Below, one piece after another: positions 15,930-25,205 of a stretch of 64,000 nt of DNA. The notes under the pieces are model-generated. The model was not told where the DNA came from. It searched no databases and saw nothing but the letters and a program-made list of their open reading frames with translations. The position numbers and the translations under genes were made by a program. Each line of letters starts with the position of its first letter. Position 1 is the first letter of the stretch. This DNA is from DAIDKA01 sp036498905. GTDB taxonomy: Bacteria; Pseudomonadota; Gammaproteobacteria; Steroidobacterales; Steroidobacteraceae. Where the stretch lies: positions 124,001-188,000 of the forward strand of contig DASYER010000023.1 of assembly GCA_036498905.1 (NCBI GenBank). Direction: 5' to 3'.

Positions 15930-17909
15930 GTGGCGAATGATTCACGCAAATGGCTGACGGCCGCAGACTGTGCAGCGCTCACCGGGCTGACGGTACGGGC
16001 GCTGCGCGTCTACGAGCGCGAGGGTCTCCTGAACCCGAGCCGCTCGGCGAACGGCTGGCGCCGCTACGGGCCGGACGATCTGGTGCGGCTGAATACCATT
16101 TCCGTGATGAAGGCTCTCGGACTGAGTCTCGCGCAGATTCGCGAGTTGCTGCGCGCCAATGATCCGTCGCTGTTGAGCGTCCTCCAGGTGCAGGCCAAGG
16201 CATGGCGGGAACGTCATGGCGAGGCTGCGAAGGCCCTCGAGCTGGTCGAGGCGGCGATAGAGACCCTGAAGCGCAATCAGCAACCCACACTTGAACAGTT
16301 GTGCAAGCTGGTGAATGAGCTTCAAGCACGGAGTAACCGCATGCAAAAGCGCACAACAATTCTGACCGATCTGATGAACGAACGGCTCACGACGGACGAA
16401 CAATGGCAGTGGCAGAGCTGGTGGGGCGCCCATCCGGTGGATCTGAATCAGAACAATGCCTATCTGCGCTCCCGCGCCGAGGGTTACGCCGCGCTGCTCG
16501 ACCTGCAGCAGCAAGGGGCTTCGCCCAAGGGCGAGGCGGCGCAGGAACAGATCCTCAAGCAGCTCGCCCTGATCCACCAGTACGGTGTACGCGAGCGCAC
16601 GGTGCGGATGATGGACTGGAATCTCGAGTTGACGGCCAAGTTCATGGAACTGGGTGCCATCGCACGCGAGCGCGAGCCGGGAACCAGGGTCCTGCCATTT
16701 CCGCTGATGGGCGAGGAGCTGACGAATTTCTATGCGCAGGCATTGAAGGCGTCCGCGCCGGGGCAGGCGTTTCAAGGCGTGCTGGGCCAGGCGCGAACAC
16801 TCATCGACGCGCACATCGATCCCACGTCCGCGGCGGCCAGGTCCGTCGTGCACGAGCTGGAATGCGTGTGTGCGCAGCATGGACTGGGAGACCCGGCCGT
16901 GTACCTGCGCTTCACGCCGTTTCTGCTACAGGTCAATCATCAGTCTTTGGCGCCCGACGATGTGCGGGCATTCGATTTCCTGCGCGCGGCGGTCCAGGCA
17001 CACGGCAGTCCCACCCCGCTTGCCGCCGCGCAGACGAGCATGCCGGCCCCGCCTGCGGCGCCAACCCTTGATTTCACGCCAGTCGAACTGAGCGCGGTGC
17101 GGCGCGCCTTTGCGCGACAGATCGGCATGATGGCCGGAGTGGTCGAACCCCGGGTCGAAGCCGCCTTTGCCACGGTCGAGCGCGAAAAATTCCTGGGCAC
17201 CGGACCCTGGCTGGTGCTGAGCATGTTGCGCGGCACGTTCATGACGACGCCGGATGCCTGCCCGGTACATCTCTATGTCGACAGCGCCGTCTCCATCCTG
17301 AAGGAAAAGCTACTCAACAATGGTCAGCCCTCGCTGTACTACCGGCTGCTCGCTGAGACGCTGTTGCCCGAAGGTGCGCACATCGTGCACGTGGGCGCCG
17401 GCACCGGCTACTACACGGCCATACTCGCGCATCTGGCGGGACCCACCGGTAAGGTGACTGCGATTGAATACGAGGCACCCCTCGCAGGTCAGGCGCAGGC
17501 CAACCTGCGGGACCTGCCCCAGGTGGACGTCATATCGGGTGATGCAACCCAGGTGCCGTTCGACCCGGCCGATCTGATCGTGGTCAGCGCCGGGGCGACA
17601 CGCCCCGTGGATCACTGGCTGGAGCGACTCAAGGACGGCGGCCAGCTGCTGTTGCCGCTGACCCCCGATACCGGTATGGGCATCATCGTCGGCATCAGGC
17701 GCCGCGGTGAGCGCTACTTCGCGAACTTCCTGTCGCCCGTCATGATCTACCGCTGTGCCAGTGCGCGCGATCCGCAGTCCGAACGTGCGCTGGCGGCCGC
17801 CCTCAAAGGCGGCGGGGAGCGTCGCGTCACACGGCTGTATCGCGGCGAAGCGCCGCCGGTTGAAAATGTCTGGCTGCAGGGTGAGAACTGGTGGTTGGCG
17901 TACGCTTAA
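15930..17909 (+). CDS. MerR-type regulator fused to protein-L-isoaspartate O-methyltransferase-like domain
   Basis: Protein of 659 residues with an unusual domain order. Residues 8-75 are a MerR winged helix (LTGLTVRALRVYEREGLL, then DLVRLNTISVMKALGLSLAQ), followed by a coiled-coil-like helix to about 140. Residues 145-370 are helical with no family I can name. From about 390 to the end the sequence matches the PCMT family: RAFARQIGMMAGVVEPRVEA, then VHVGAGTGYYTAILAHLAG at about 484-502 (SAM-binding motif I), and DLIVVSAGATRPVD. The GTG start has GGAGGGCGACG upstream. PCMT enzymes methylate isoaspartyl residues in damaged proteins, and MerR regulators sense small molecules, so the fusion suggests transcription coupled to protein damage or to SAM. 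Target genes are unknown; the divergent VOC operon is adjacent. Confidence 0.85.
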   Translation: MANDSRKWLTAADCAALTGLTVRALRVYEREGLLNPSRSANGWRRYGPDDLVRLNTISVMKALGLSLAQIRELLRANDPSLLSVLQVQAKAWRERHGEAAKALELVEAAIETLKRNQQPTLEQLCKLVNELQARSNRMQKRTTILTDLMNERLTTDEQWQWQSWWGAHPVDLNQNNAYLRSRAEGYAALLDLQQQGASPKGEAAQEQILKQLALIHQYGVRERTVRMMDWNLELTAKFMELGAIAREREPGTRVLPFPLMGEELTNFYAQALKASAPGQAFQGVLGQARTLIDAHIDPTSAAARSVVHELECVCAQHGLGDPAVYLRFTPFLLQVNHQSLAPDDVRAFDFLRAAVQAHGSPTPLAAAQTSMPAPPAAPTLDFTPVELSAVRRAFARQIGMMAGVVEPRVEAAFATVEREKFLGTGPWLVLSMLRGTFMTTPDACPVHLYVDSAVSILKEKLLNNGQPSLYYRLLAETLLPEGAHIVHVGAGTGYYTAILAHLAGPTGKVTAIEYEAPLAGQAQANLRDLPQVDVISGDATQVPFDPADLIVVSAGATRPVDHWLERLKDGGQLLLPLTPDTGMGIIVGIRRRGERYFANFLSPVMIYRCASARDPQSERALAAALKGGGERRVTRLYRGEAPPVENVWLQGENWWLAYA

Positions 17910-18109
17910 CGGCACATCCGCATGGGCCGGCTGCGGCGTCGGGCGCTATCGATTCGAACCACGTTCATTCCCAGTGGGAGATCACGCTGCAATTGCGCCT
18001 GTAACAATCCGACCAGATATTGATAGCGTTGCGTTGCCCAAGGAGGCTCTTCACAGGCATCCAGCCTGTCTTGGGCCCACTGCCGGATTTTGACTAGTTC
18101 ATCTTTCAT
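17906..18109 (-). CDS. Small conserved protein of unknown function
   Basis: Predicted 67-residue cytoplasmic protein. The segment KIRQWAQDRLDACEEPPWAT, then QRYQYLVGLLQAQL, resembles a family of small proteobacterial proteins with the pattern IRxWAxxxIxxGEEPPWAxxxY. No function is known to me. The ATG at 18109 lies inside the end of the di-heme peroxidase gene (11-bp overlap). The 3' end overlaps the stop of the convergent MerR fusion by 4 bp (TTAA). A longer frame from 18208 is unlikely because it runs through the peroxidase gene. Confidence 0.6.
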   Translation of the reverse strand: MKDELVKIRQWAQDRLDACEEPPWATQRYQYLVGLLQAQLQRDLPLGMNVVRIDSARRRSRPMRMCR

Positions 18110-19466
18110 GACTGCTATTCCGGTTATCGGCAAGGGCGGCTGAATCTGGAGCCGGCCGTACTTTGCCAACGCTAACTTCCCGGATGGGTGCGCGCTGTAG
18201 GTCATCACGCCAATTTTTTGTCATCCGCGCTCGCCGTGGCGCGGTGCTCACATCCTTGTCGGTGAGTGTCGCGAGGAAGGCGATGACGGCATCGATCTGC
18301 GCGTCATTCCAGAGTGGTTCCTGCCCGGCCGAGCGGATGAGCGGCGCATCGACGCTGTCGACATTGTCGCGATGCCCGGCCGGCAGGTCATCGAATTTGT
18401 CGATGCCGCCGCGCCGGGTCGGATACCACTCGGCGGCGTGCGTGTCGCGGCGCACATAGAATTCCAACGCCTCTTTGAGAGTGTGGAACCGGCCATTGTG
18501 AAAGAACACGCGGCGCGTGGCGACATTGCGCAGCCCCGGCGTCTTGAACAGGCCGCACTCGGCGCTCTGAGCGGCCTGATCCGCGCGCAGTGGGCCGCAC
18601 AGCCCCTCGTCGTAGTAGCGCGGATCCGCATTGGCGAGAATTTCGGGGTTGCGCGGCACACCCAGAGCCTCGAACTGATAGTCGGTGAACAGCGGATGTG
18701 AGCCGTCGGCACCCTTCCTATCCGGATGGCAGGAGGCGCAATTGCCCCCCTCCGGATCCTCGAACAACGTAAGCCCGCGCCGCTCCTGCGCGTTGAGTCT
18801 TGCCCGGCCCTCCAGATACGCGTCGTACTTGCTGCTATACGGATGGAAGCTCGAATCCTCGAGCTCGAAGTGCGCAAGCGCCTCGCGCGCCCGTGCGAAC
18901 GCCTGTTGCGGTTGCGTGAAGATCGCCGACCCGAACAGGCGCCGAAACTGATCGGCGTAGGGCGCAAGCTTGAGCTTGCGCGCCACCTCTTCGGGTCCCG
19001 AGTTGGCCATCTCGTTCGGCGCCAGCAGCGCGAACGCGGCCTGCGCTTCCAGGGTGTTGAAGCGTCCATCCCAACCAAAGCCCCCGGCCGGGGGCTCCGC
19101 TCCTTCGAGCAGCCGTTCGGTAGGGCTTGCGACATACGGCTTGGACCACAGCGGCGTGCGATTGAGCACATAGCGCAGTGAAGGCACGGCCCGTGTCCCT
19201 TGCCGGTTGAGCGCGCGGCCGCCGAGTCGAACCGCTGCGCCATCGGGCGGGCCATAGGCCTGCGCGGGACTGTGACAGCTCGAGCAGGCCAGTCGGCCGG
19301 AGGCAGAGAGCGTCGGATCGAAGAAGATCTGCCGGCCCAGTTCGGCTTGCGCCGAGGGAGCGGCCACGGCTTGACTGCCCAGAAGCAGGACCGCACCTAA
19401 AGCACTCACGATGCGCAGCAGGAGGGCGCGCCTCTCAGTGCCGCTGCTGGAAGATCGCCTCGTCAT
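18099..19466 (-). CDS. Di-heme cytochrome c peroxidase (CcpA/MauG family)
   Basis: Exported di-heme enzyme of 455 residues. A signal peptide (basic RR then LLLRIVSALGAVLLLGSQAV) is followed by two CxxCH heme sites, CSSCHSP and CASCHPD, with the family segments GRQIFFDPTLSASG and FKTPGLRNVATR. Members reduce hydrogen peroxide or oxidise protein or small substrates in the periplasm. The ATG at 19466 overlaps the end of the upstream phosphoesterase by 32 bp; a GTG at 19409 is possible but would remove the basic part of the signal peptide. It is the fifth gene in a minus-strand run beginning at zwf. Confidence 0.86.
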   Translation of the reverse strand: MTRRSSSSGTERRALLLRIVSALGAVLLLGSQAVAAPSAQAELGRQIFFDPTLSASGRLACSSCHSPAQAYGPPDGAAVRLGGRALNRQGTRAVPSLRYVLNRTPLWSKPYVASPTERLLEGAEPPAGGFGWDGRFNTLEAQAAFALLAPNEMANSGPEEVARKLKLAPYADQFRRLFGSAIFTQPQQAFARAREALAHFELEDSSFHPYSSKYDAYLEGRARLNAQERRGLTLFEDPEGGNCASCHPDRKGADGSHPLFTDYQFEALGVPRNPEILANADPRYYDEGLCGPLRADQAAQSAECGLFKTPGLRNVATRRVFFHNGRFHTLKEALEFYVRRDTHAAEWYPTRRGGIDKFDDLPAGHRDNVDSVDAPLIRSAGQEPLWNDAQIDAVIAFLATLTDKDVSTAPRRARMTKNWRDDLQRAPIREVSVGKVRPAPDSAALADNRNSSHER

Positions 19467-20757
19467 TGCCGATGCTGTCCAGGATGTAGCCGCTGTGCGG
19501 GTCATCGGCCGCGAACCCCAGATGGCCATCCAGACGCAGGATGTCCTCGAGACTGCGCAGCAGACTGTAATGGTTGTACGGCTTTGCGGAGCTGCTGCCA
19601 GGGACGATGAAGGGGGAGAGCAGGACGGCGCCGATACGATCGCCGCCATAGCTTTGCATCACCAGGTTCACCACCAGGGACGGGGTGCTGACGACCGTGA
19701 GCGTCCCGGGTCGCATGCCTGCAAGGTTGGGGCCGGGTTGCTGATGGCAACAGGTCTCACCCGGGTAGGTGATGGTCTGGGTCGTCTGACCCGTGGTGGG
19801 ACTGCGGCTGATGCTTGGCGTGACGAACGAGCTTTCATCGAAGGTGATGATGAGCAGTCCATCCCGGCGGTAGGCCGGGGAGTCCAGAATGCGCGGCACC
19901 CAGGTGCGCAGGAAATCATCCGAGGAGGCGAGCCCTCCGGGCTGTCCGTTCGCGCAGGTGGTGCCCGCCGCGCCGGTTCCGGCGCCGTCATGGCCATCGT
20001 TGCAGAGGTTCGGCGTGATGAATACCAGGTTCGGGGTGGTGCGTGCCTGCGCCAGATCGTCCGGAAGACGCGCCAGGTTCACCACGTTGGCGTCGCAGCT
20101 CTTCGCATCGATGATCGAGTGGAAGTACATGAACGGGTTATGGCGCGTGGCGTAGGCATCGCCCAGCGGCACCGCAGCACTGGGCGCCTCGGCGGTGTTG
20201 GTGAGGTCGGTGCGCACGCCTATCGCAGGGTGGCCACAGGTGGCGCGCTCCCGGGCCGGATCATTGCCCATGTCCTCCATGTATCCGCGCCAGCTCAGGT
20301 GCGCCTGAGTCATCTGGTCCACCAAGGTTTTGACCCGGGTGGAGTAGACGCACCCGCCCGTGGCCACCACCTGGTCCTGCGCCGCCCAGCCGGTTTGCAC
20401 AACGTCATTGAAATTTCCTGCGTTGCCGATGAGTCCCGGCAGGCAGTCATCCGCCGTGTCCCGGGTCGGTGCCTGGCCGCTGATCAGGGAGATATAGTTG
20501 TCCAGGCTCACATGCCCGGTGCCGTAGTACTGCGTCAGGAGCGCGCCCATCGGCACCAGCGTTTTGCGCAGATACGGATCCTGGGCGCTGGTCTCGAAGG
20601 TGTCGGCGTAGTTCTTGTTCTCCAGCACGATGACGAACACGTGCCGGATACCGGCGGCCTGCGTGGTTACTTCGTTCACAGGATCGGGGGCGAGCCCCAC
20701 CATCGAAGTGCACCCGGCGATCGCCGCCAGCACTCCCATCATCCAGATGCGCATCAT
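19435..20757 (-). CDS. Alkaline phosphatase-like phosphoesterase (AcpA/phospholipase C type), lipoprotein
   Basis: Protein of 440 residues with a lipoprotein signal (MMGVLAAIAGCTS, Cys as lipobox residue). Conserved family elements are FVIVLENKNYADTF, GHVSLDNYISLISGQ, TPNLVFITPNLCNDGH and LLIITFDES, which belong to acid phosphatases/phosphoesterases related to AcpA and PlcC in the alkaline phosphatase superfamily. It probably hydrolyses phosphate esters at the cell envelope. A paralogue lies at 60353-61678, with a Sec signal instead of a lipobox. It lies 11 bp after the CE15 esterase gene and overlaps the start of the di-heme peroxidase gene. Confidence 0.84.
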   Translation of the reverse strand: MMRIWMMGVLAAIAGCTSMVGLAPDPVNEVTTQAAGIRHVFVIVLENKNYADTFETSAQDPYLRKTLVPMGALLTQYYGTGHVSLDNYISLISGQAPTRDTADDCLPGLIGNAGNFNDVVQTGWAAQDQVVATGGCVYSTRVKTLVDQMTQAHLSWRGYMEDMGNDPARERATCGHPAIGVRTDLTNTAEAPSAAVPLGDAYATRHNPFMYFHSIIDAKSCDANVVNLARLPDDLAQARTTPNLVFITPNLCNDGHDGAGTGAAGTTCANGQPGGLASSDDFLRTWVPRILDSPAYRRDGLLIITFDESSFVTPSISRSPTTGQTTQTITYPGETCCHQQPGPNLAGMRPGTLTVVSTPSLVVNLVMQSYGGDRIGAVLLSPFIVPGSSSAKPYNHYSLLRSLEDILRLDGHLGFAADDPHSGYILDSIGNDEAIFQQRH

Positions 20758-20768
20758 GAGCCTTGTGG

Positions 20769-22298
20769 CTAGTGCGGGACGGGCGCGCTATGGCCCATCC
20801 AGTGGTCGGCCCAGGCGATGAAGTACTTGAAATTCGGCACATCGGTGTGCCCGCCCTCATGCTGCCGCCAGGCCAGCTGACCATCGAGCAGGCCGGCGCC
20901 GATGTCGGGTTTCTTGGCATGCTGATAGTCATCGCCCACACCCAAGTCACGAGCGCCGAGCAGCCGGAACACCTTGCCCGCGGCGACCGTGGCCATGTAG
21001 CTGCCCTGCTGGTCGAGCCATAACGCATCGCCCATGGCCGGTGACCCGTAGCTGATGAAGGTCGGACGCGGCGCGCACAGTGCGATCAGTTCCGAGGAAT
21101 CCACCGGCAGATCGCCCGCATTCTTGGCTCCACCACGTGCCGCCGATGCGCCGTACTTCAAGAAATTGCCGGCCATCCAGTGATACTCGCCCGAACCGGT
21201 CAGGGATTCGACGGCTTCACCGAAATTGCGTCGATGCGGCTTCGCGCCGCCTTCACCGGAGGAGCCGACCAGCACCATCGCGAAGCGCTGATCAAAGGCC
21301 ATGGTGATCAGAGCCGCCTTGCCATAGCGCGACACCCCTTCGATCCCCACGTGATTGGCGGCGATATCCGGATCGTGGCTGACGTAGTCGAGCACGCGAC
21401 TGGCGCCCCAGGCCCAGGCGCGCAGCGAGCCCCAGTCATCGGGCTTGCGATGCTGCCCCTTGTTGACCAGGCCGATAATGCCGCGCGTCAGGCCCGCGCC
21501 GTTGTCGGCCTGCACTGCGGTCGGATCCATCTGCGCGACCGCCCAGCCATTCGCCACCATCTGCGAAATCGGATCATTCGGCGGCCGCGGTGCCGGGAAG
21601 AACGAAGGCGTCGGAATCGGCTGCCAGGCCGGATGGGACTGCAGCACATCGTTCAGCGCCGGGTTCTCGCGGATCATCGCATCGCGCAGCGCCGCGTTCA
21701 TGCGCGCGACATCGGCTGCCGAGGGCGCGACGGGGGAGGGAAATCCGGTACCGATCGAGAACATGATCAGCAGCGGCATCGGGCCGGTGTGATTGAGCGG
21801 CTTGATCAGCATCACCGGAAAATCCACGGTGATGCTCGGGAAGCTGGAATTGTCGACATGCCCCGTCAGCAGCGTGGCGCTGACCGGCACCGAGCCGATG
21901 CGCTCATTCTCGCTGGCCTTGACCGTAAAACTGACCGGCGGGGTATTCGCCGGCACGCGCCCGAGCACTTCGCGCTCGAAGTCCTCGACGATCTGCGGGC
22001 GGCGCTTGGCGTTCCACTGGGCCGCGGTGGTCACCTTGCTGCCGTCGTTCATGCGTAGCGGGTCCGGGTAGTTCGGATAGGGATTGGCGGTCGCCTCGTC
22101 GTAGTTGGCATGATCGGGCGCCTTCTCATCGCCGCTGGGCCCTTTGCGCAGCTGCGTGATGCCCAGCTGCTGCATCATCTGCTGATGATCGGCCTCGGTG
22201 GCGCGCGCAAGTTCAGAGGGTGCCTGGGCGGTGGCGGTCATCGCCGCACTGAGCGCGGCCGCGCACAGGACGGTGGCAATGTGATTCGAATGCTTCAT
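20769..22298 (-). CDS. CE15-type glucuronoyl esterase-like hydrolase
   Basis: Exported esterase of 509 residues from the ATG at 22298, which has an excellent AGGGGG upstream. The signal peptide is MKHSNHIATVLCAAALSAAM followed by TATAQA. The alpha/beta-hydrolase signature GIEGVSRYGKAAL matches the GxSRxGK nucleophile motif of CE15, and the C-terminal EGGHTDVPNFKYF supplies the His. The N-terminal half has YPDPLRMNDGSKV and EDFEREVLGRVP, typical of the bacterial branch. These enzymes cleave ester bonds between glucuronoyl groups of xylan and lignin alcohols. Linkage with zwf-edd-eda suggests use of plant-derived sugar acids through the Entner-Doudoroff route. Other alpha/beta hydrolases acting on acetyl esters remain possible. 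Confidence 0.8.
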   Translation of the reverse strand: MKHSNHIATVLCAAALSAAMTATAQAPSELARATEADHQQMMQQLGITQLRKGPSGDEKAPDHANYDEATANPYPNYPDPLRMNDGSKVTTAAQWNAKRRPQIVEDFEREVLGRVPANTPPVSFTVKASENERIGSVPVSATLLTGHVDNSSFPSITVDFPVMLIKPLNHTGPMPLLIMFSIGTGFPSPVAPSAADVARMNAALRDAMIRENPALNDVLQSHPAWQPIPTPSFFPAPRPPNDPISQMVANGWAVAQMDPTAVQADNGAGLTRGIIGLVNKGQHRKPDDWGSLRAWAWGASRVLDYVSHDPDIAANHVGIEGVSRYGKAALITMAFDQRFAMVLVGSSGEGGAKPHRRNFGEAVESLTGSGEYHWMAGNFLKYGASAARGGAKNAGDLPVDSSELIALCAPRPTFISYGSPAMGDALWLDQQGSYMATVAAGKVFRLLGARDLGVGDDYQHAKKPDIGAGLLDGQLAWRQHEGGHTDVPNFKYFIAWADHWMGHSAPVPH

Positions 22299-22315
22299 AA
22301 AACCCCCTGTTCGCC

Positions 22316-23689
22316 TCATTCTACCGCCAACACGGCGCAGACCTCGTCCGTAAAAGGCATGTACCGCGCGTCGACCAGCAGGCCTCCCGGCCGTTCCGGA
22401 TCGCGCTGGCCATGGGGCATGCCGTATTCGAGCAGGACGCGCGCGCAGGCCACCCAATCGCCCTCGGGGCTGGGCTGATTGCGGCAGGCCCAGGACAGCG
22501 TGCCGCAGACATCCGAGTCAAATCCATGGGTTTCAGTCCAGCTCGCCCCGTGTTCGAGCAGGAAGCGGGCGAGCGTCGCATCCCCCTGGAAGACTGCCAT
22601 GTTCAACGCGGTGGCTCCCCAGTCTCCGCCGTGGGCATCCAGTGGCCATCCCAGCTGAACCATGAGTCTGGCCGCCTCCTGCGCGCCGGCTTCGACCATT
22701 TCCGGCAGCAATGCGAGCTCGGCGGGGGCCAGGTTCTTGATCAGGTCCGGTTGCGTGCGCAGCAGTTCGCGGGCCTGCGGCTCCATTGCACAGCCGCAGG
22801 CCCCGAGAAGCTGTTCCTGCACTGAACCGGGTTCGGGCGGGGCGCCCCAACGGCGAAGCAGTTGCGCCACCTCCGGCAATCCGTACCGGTGCGCCAGCTG
22901 AAATGAACTGATACCGCCGGGGGTGAGGGCGCGGGTGTCGGCGCCGGCGCTCAATAAAGCCTCATAGTGCGCCATCGAAACGCGGCGATGCAGCGCCCAC
23001 AGCAATGGGCTGCCAAAGCGGCTGGTCGGGGCGCCCAATGCCGGCTGGTTGGCATCGGCACCGAACTGCAGCAGCACCATCAGGGGTGTCGGATCGGCGA
23101 AGTCAAAGGCGCGATATAGCGCGTTACTGGGACCGATGGGCACGCCGGCTTCGAGCAGCAGACGCGTGATCGCAGGATTGCCCAAGGAGTGATACAGACA
23201 CTCGCCATCATCAGGGTCCGCGCCGGCGCTGAGCAGCAGCTGCGTCATCGCGAGGTTCAGATTCTGTCCGGCCGCACCGTACAGCGCCGTGAGCGGGTGT
23301 TGCGCCGCGGGCGATTCGACCGAGGCCGGCGGCCAGCGTGAGCCGATGGACTGGTCGGGATTTGCACCGGCATTGAGCAACAGCTTCGCGCAGGCGAGCA
23401 TCTGATCCTGCCACTGCGGCAGCTGGCACAGGCTTGAGTGCGTGACGGCGAGCAGTGGTGGCAGCTTCAGTGGGCCGCCGGCGCAATTCACCCAGGTCGG
23501 ATCCTCGCTGATGGTTCGGCGCAGCCGCGCGATGTCGCCGGCGGCGCAGGCGAGGTACGGGTCCGTGGCCAGCAGTGCCGGGTCATCCTCCAGCCATTGC
23601 ACCGCCAGCAAAGGCTGGGGCGCGTTGTTGCCGCCGGCGGTCTCGCCCGCGTATACCAGGCGTAGCCAGTCGTCGCTAGGTTTCACCAT
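22316..23689 (-). CDS. Ankyrin-repeat protein
   Basis: Protein of 457 residues without a signal peptide, composed mostly of ankyrin-type repeats (for example CAKLLLNAGANPDQS, TQLLLSAGADPDDG, TALNMAVFQGDATLARFLLE). It is a protein-interaction scaffold; no enzyme domain was recognised. The start ATG at 23689 overlaps the zwf stop region by 14 bp, and the end is 17 bp from the CE15 start, so it is embedded in the zwf transcription unit. The partner is unknown. The tight linkage to zwf is the notable point. Confidence 0.8.
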   Translation of the reverse strand: MVKPSDDWLRLVYAGETAGGNNAPQPLLAVQWLEDDPALLATDPYLACAAGDIARLRRTISEDPTWVNCAGGPLKLPPLLAVTHSSLCQLPQWQDQMLACAKLLLNAGANPDQSIGSRWPPASVESPAAQHPLTALYGAAGQNLNLAMTQLLLSAGADPDDGECLYHSLGNPAITRLLLEAGVPIGPSNALYRAFDFADPTPLMVLLQFGADANQPALGAPTSRFGSPLLWALHRRVSMAHYEALLSAGADTRALTPGGISSFQLAHRYGLPEVAQLLRRWGAPPEPGSVQEQLLGACGCAMEPQARELLRTQPDLIKNLAPAELALLPEMVEAGAQEAARLMVQLGWPLDAHGGDWGATALNMAVFQGDATLARFLLEHGASWTETHGFDSDVCGTLSWACRNQPSPEGDWVACARVLLEYGMPHGQRDPERPGGLLVDARYMPFTDEVCAVLAVE

Positions 23690-25139
23690 GCCAATCGAAG
23701 CCGTCGCGACTGATCAGGGCACTCGAGGCGGCGGGTCCCCAGCTGCCCGCGGTATAGCCTTTGGGCGCTTCGCCCAAGTTTGCCCAGGCCTGGCGAATCG
23801 GGTCGATCCAACTCCAGGCCGCGTCAAGTTCGTCGCGGCGCATGAATAGGGTGAGATTGCCTTTGACGACGTCCATCAGCAGGCGCTCATAGGCATCCAG
23901 CGGCCGCTCCTTGAAGGTGTCGGCCAGGTCGAGCGACAGATCCACGGGCCGCAGGCGCATCACCTCGCCCGGCAGTTTGGTCATGATGGTCAGCGTAATG
24001 CTCTCATCCGGCTGCAGTCTGATGACGAGGCGGTTGGGAACATTGATGCCGTGCGCACCTTCAAAGATATGGTGCGGCACATCTTCAAATGTCACGACGA
24101 TCTCGGCGCTGCGGTCCTGCATGCGCTTGCCGGTGCGCAGGTAGAACGGCACGCCGGCCCAGCGCCAGGTGTTGATCTCGGCTTTGAGCGCGACGAAGGT
24201 CTCGGTCATGCTGTTGGGCGGCACACCCGGTTCCTGCAGGTAACCGGGCACCGGCTTGCCTTCGACGGCGCCGGCGCGGTACTGGCCCCGCACGGTCTTG
24301 TGCTGCACATCCAGCTCGGTCATGGGCTTCAGCGCGCGCAGCACTTTCAGTTTTTCATCGCGCATGGCGTCGGCGTCGGCCGAAGCGGGCGGCTCCATGG
24401 CGAGGATGCACAGCAGCTGCAGCATGTGGTTCTGAACCATGTCACGCATGGCGCCGGTCTGGTTGTAGAACTCTCCGCGTCCCTCGGCGCCGACATGTTC
24501 GCCGACGGTGATCTGCACATGACTGATGCGCCCGCGCCGCCACAGCGGTTCGAACAGCATGTTGCCGAAGCGCAGCGCGATCAGGTTCTGCACGGTCTCC
24601 TTGCCGAGATAGTGATCGATGCGGTATATCTGCTTTTCCTCGAAGATCGAGCCGACCAGCTGATTGATGGCTTCGGCGGATGCTCGATCCTGTCCCAGCG
24701 GCTTCTCCAGCACCACGCGCGATTGGGGCGTGACGATCTGGGCGCGGCTCAGGTTTTCGCAGGTCGAGGTGAACAGATTTGGCGCCATCGACAGGAACAT
24801 CACGCGTACACGGTCTTCACTGCCCTTGAGCTTCGCGGCGAGCCGGTCGAAGTCTTCGGGCACCGTGGCGTTCACCGACAGGTAGTCGACCAGCGCGACG
24901 AAGGTCTGCCAGTGCTCGGCCGTGAACTCCTCGGCTCCGAGGTGCGGACGACACTTGGCCTCCAGTTCCGCGAGGAAGCCGTCGCGGGTGTGATTGCTGC
25001 GGGCCACCGCGATGATGCGTGAGCCAGCGGTGATCTGCCCGGCGCTCACGCGTCGATACAGGGCCGGCATGAGCTTGCGCATGGCAAGATCTCCGGTGCC
25101 GCCGAACAGGATCAGATCGAACGGTTCAAGCTGCTGCAT
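23676..25139 (-). CDS. zwf: Glucose-6-phosphate 1-dehydrogenase
   Basis: Oxidises glucose 6-phosphate to 6-phosphogluconolactone with NADP+ (or NAD+), feeding the Entner-Doudoroff and pentose phosphate routes. The 487-residue product has the N-terminal dinucleotide motif FGGTGDLAMRKLMPALYR, the active-site pentapeptide-like IDHYLGKE with His and Lys, and the C-terminal RLQPDESI region; length matches the family. The ATG at 25139 follows the family N-terminus; the frame extends much further upstream without a stop across edd, but that is antisense to edd and has no homology. It is divergent from edd with 66 bp between start codons. Confidence 0.95.
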   Translation of the reverse strand: MQQLEPFDLILFGGTGDLAMRKLMPALYRRVSAGQITAGSRIIAVARSNHTRDGFLAELEAKCRPHLGAEEFTAEHWQTFVALVDYLSVNATVPEDFDRLAAKLKGSEDRVRVMFLSMAPNLFTSTCENLSRAQIVTPQSRVVLEKPLGQDRASAEAINQLVGSIFEEKQIYRIDHYLGKETVQNLIALRFGNMLFEPLWRRGRISHVQITVGEHVGAEGRGEFYNQTGAMRDMVQNHMLQLLCILAMEPPASADADAMRDEKLKVLRALKPMTELDVQHKTVRGQYRAGAVEGKPVPGYLQEPGVPPNSMTETFVALKAEINTWRWAGVPFYLRTGKRMQDRSAEIVVTFEDVPHHIFEGAHGINVPNRLVIRLQPDESITLTIMTKLPGEVMRLRPVDLSLDLADTFKERPLDAYERLLMDVVKGNLTLFMRRDELDAAWSWIDPIRQAWANLGEAPKGYTAGSWGPAASSALISRDGFDWHGET

Positions 25140-25205
25140 CGTTATCGCGCCCGTTATGCTACCGATCAGCAGAATAACGCAGTTTTCTTTACAGGAATGA
25201 TCACC
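25140..25205. promoter_or_regulatory. Divergent zwf/edd control region
   Basis: The 66 bp between the zwf and edd start codons must hold both promoters and any shared operator (HexR-type control is usual for these genes in other proteobacteria). AGGA at 25193-25196 is placed 9 bp before the ATG at 25206, favouring that start over the adjacent ATG at 25197. I see no clear HexR palindrome. Confidence 0.4.

Noticed and set aside
19411..20772. 453-residue plus-strand open frame opposite the phosphoesterase
   Set aside because: Antisense to a clear phosphoesterase gene with family motifs; composition is typical of a GC-driven shadow.
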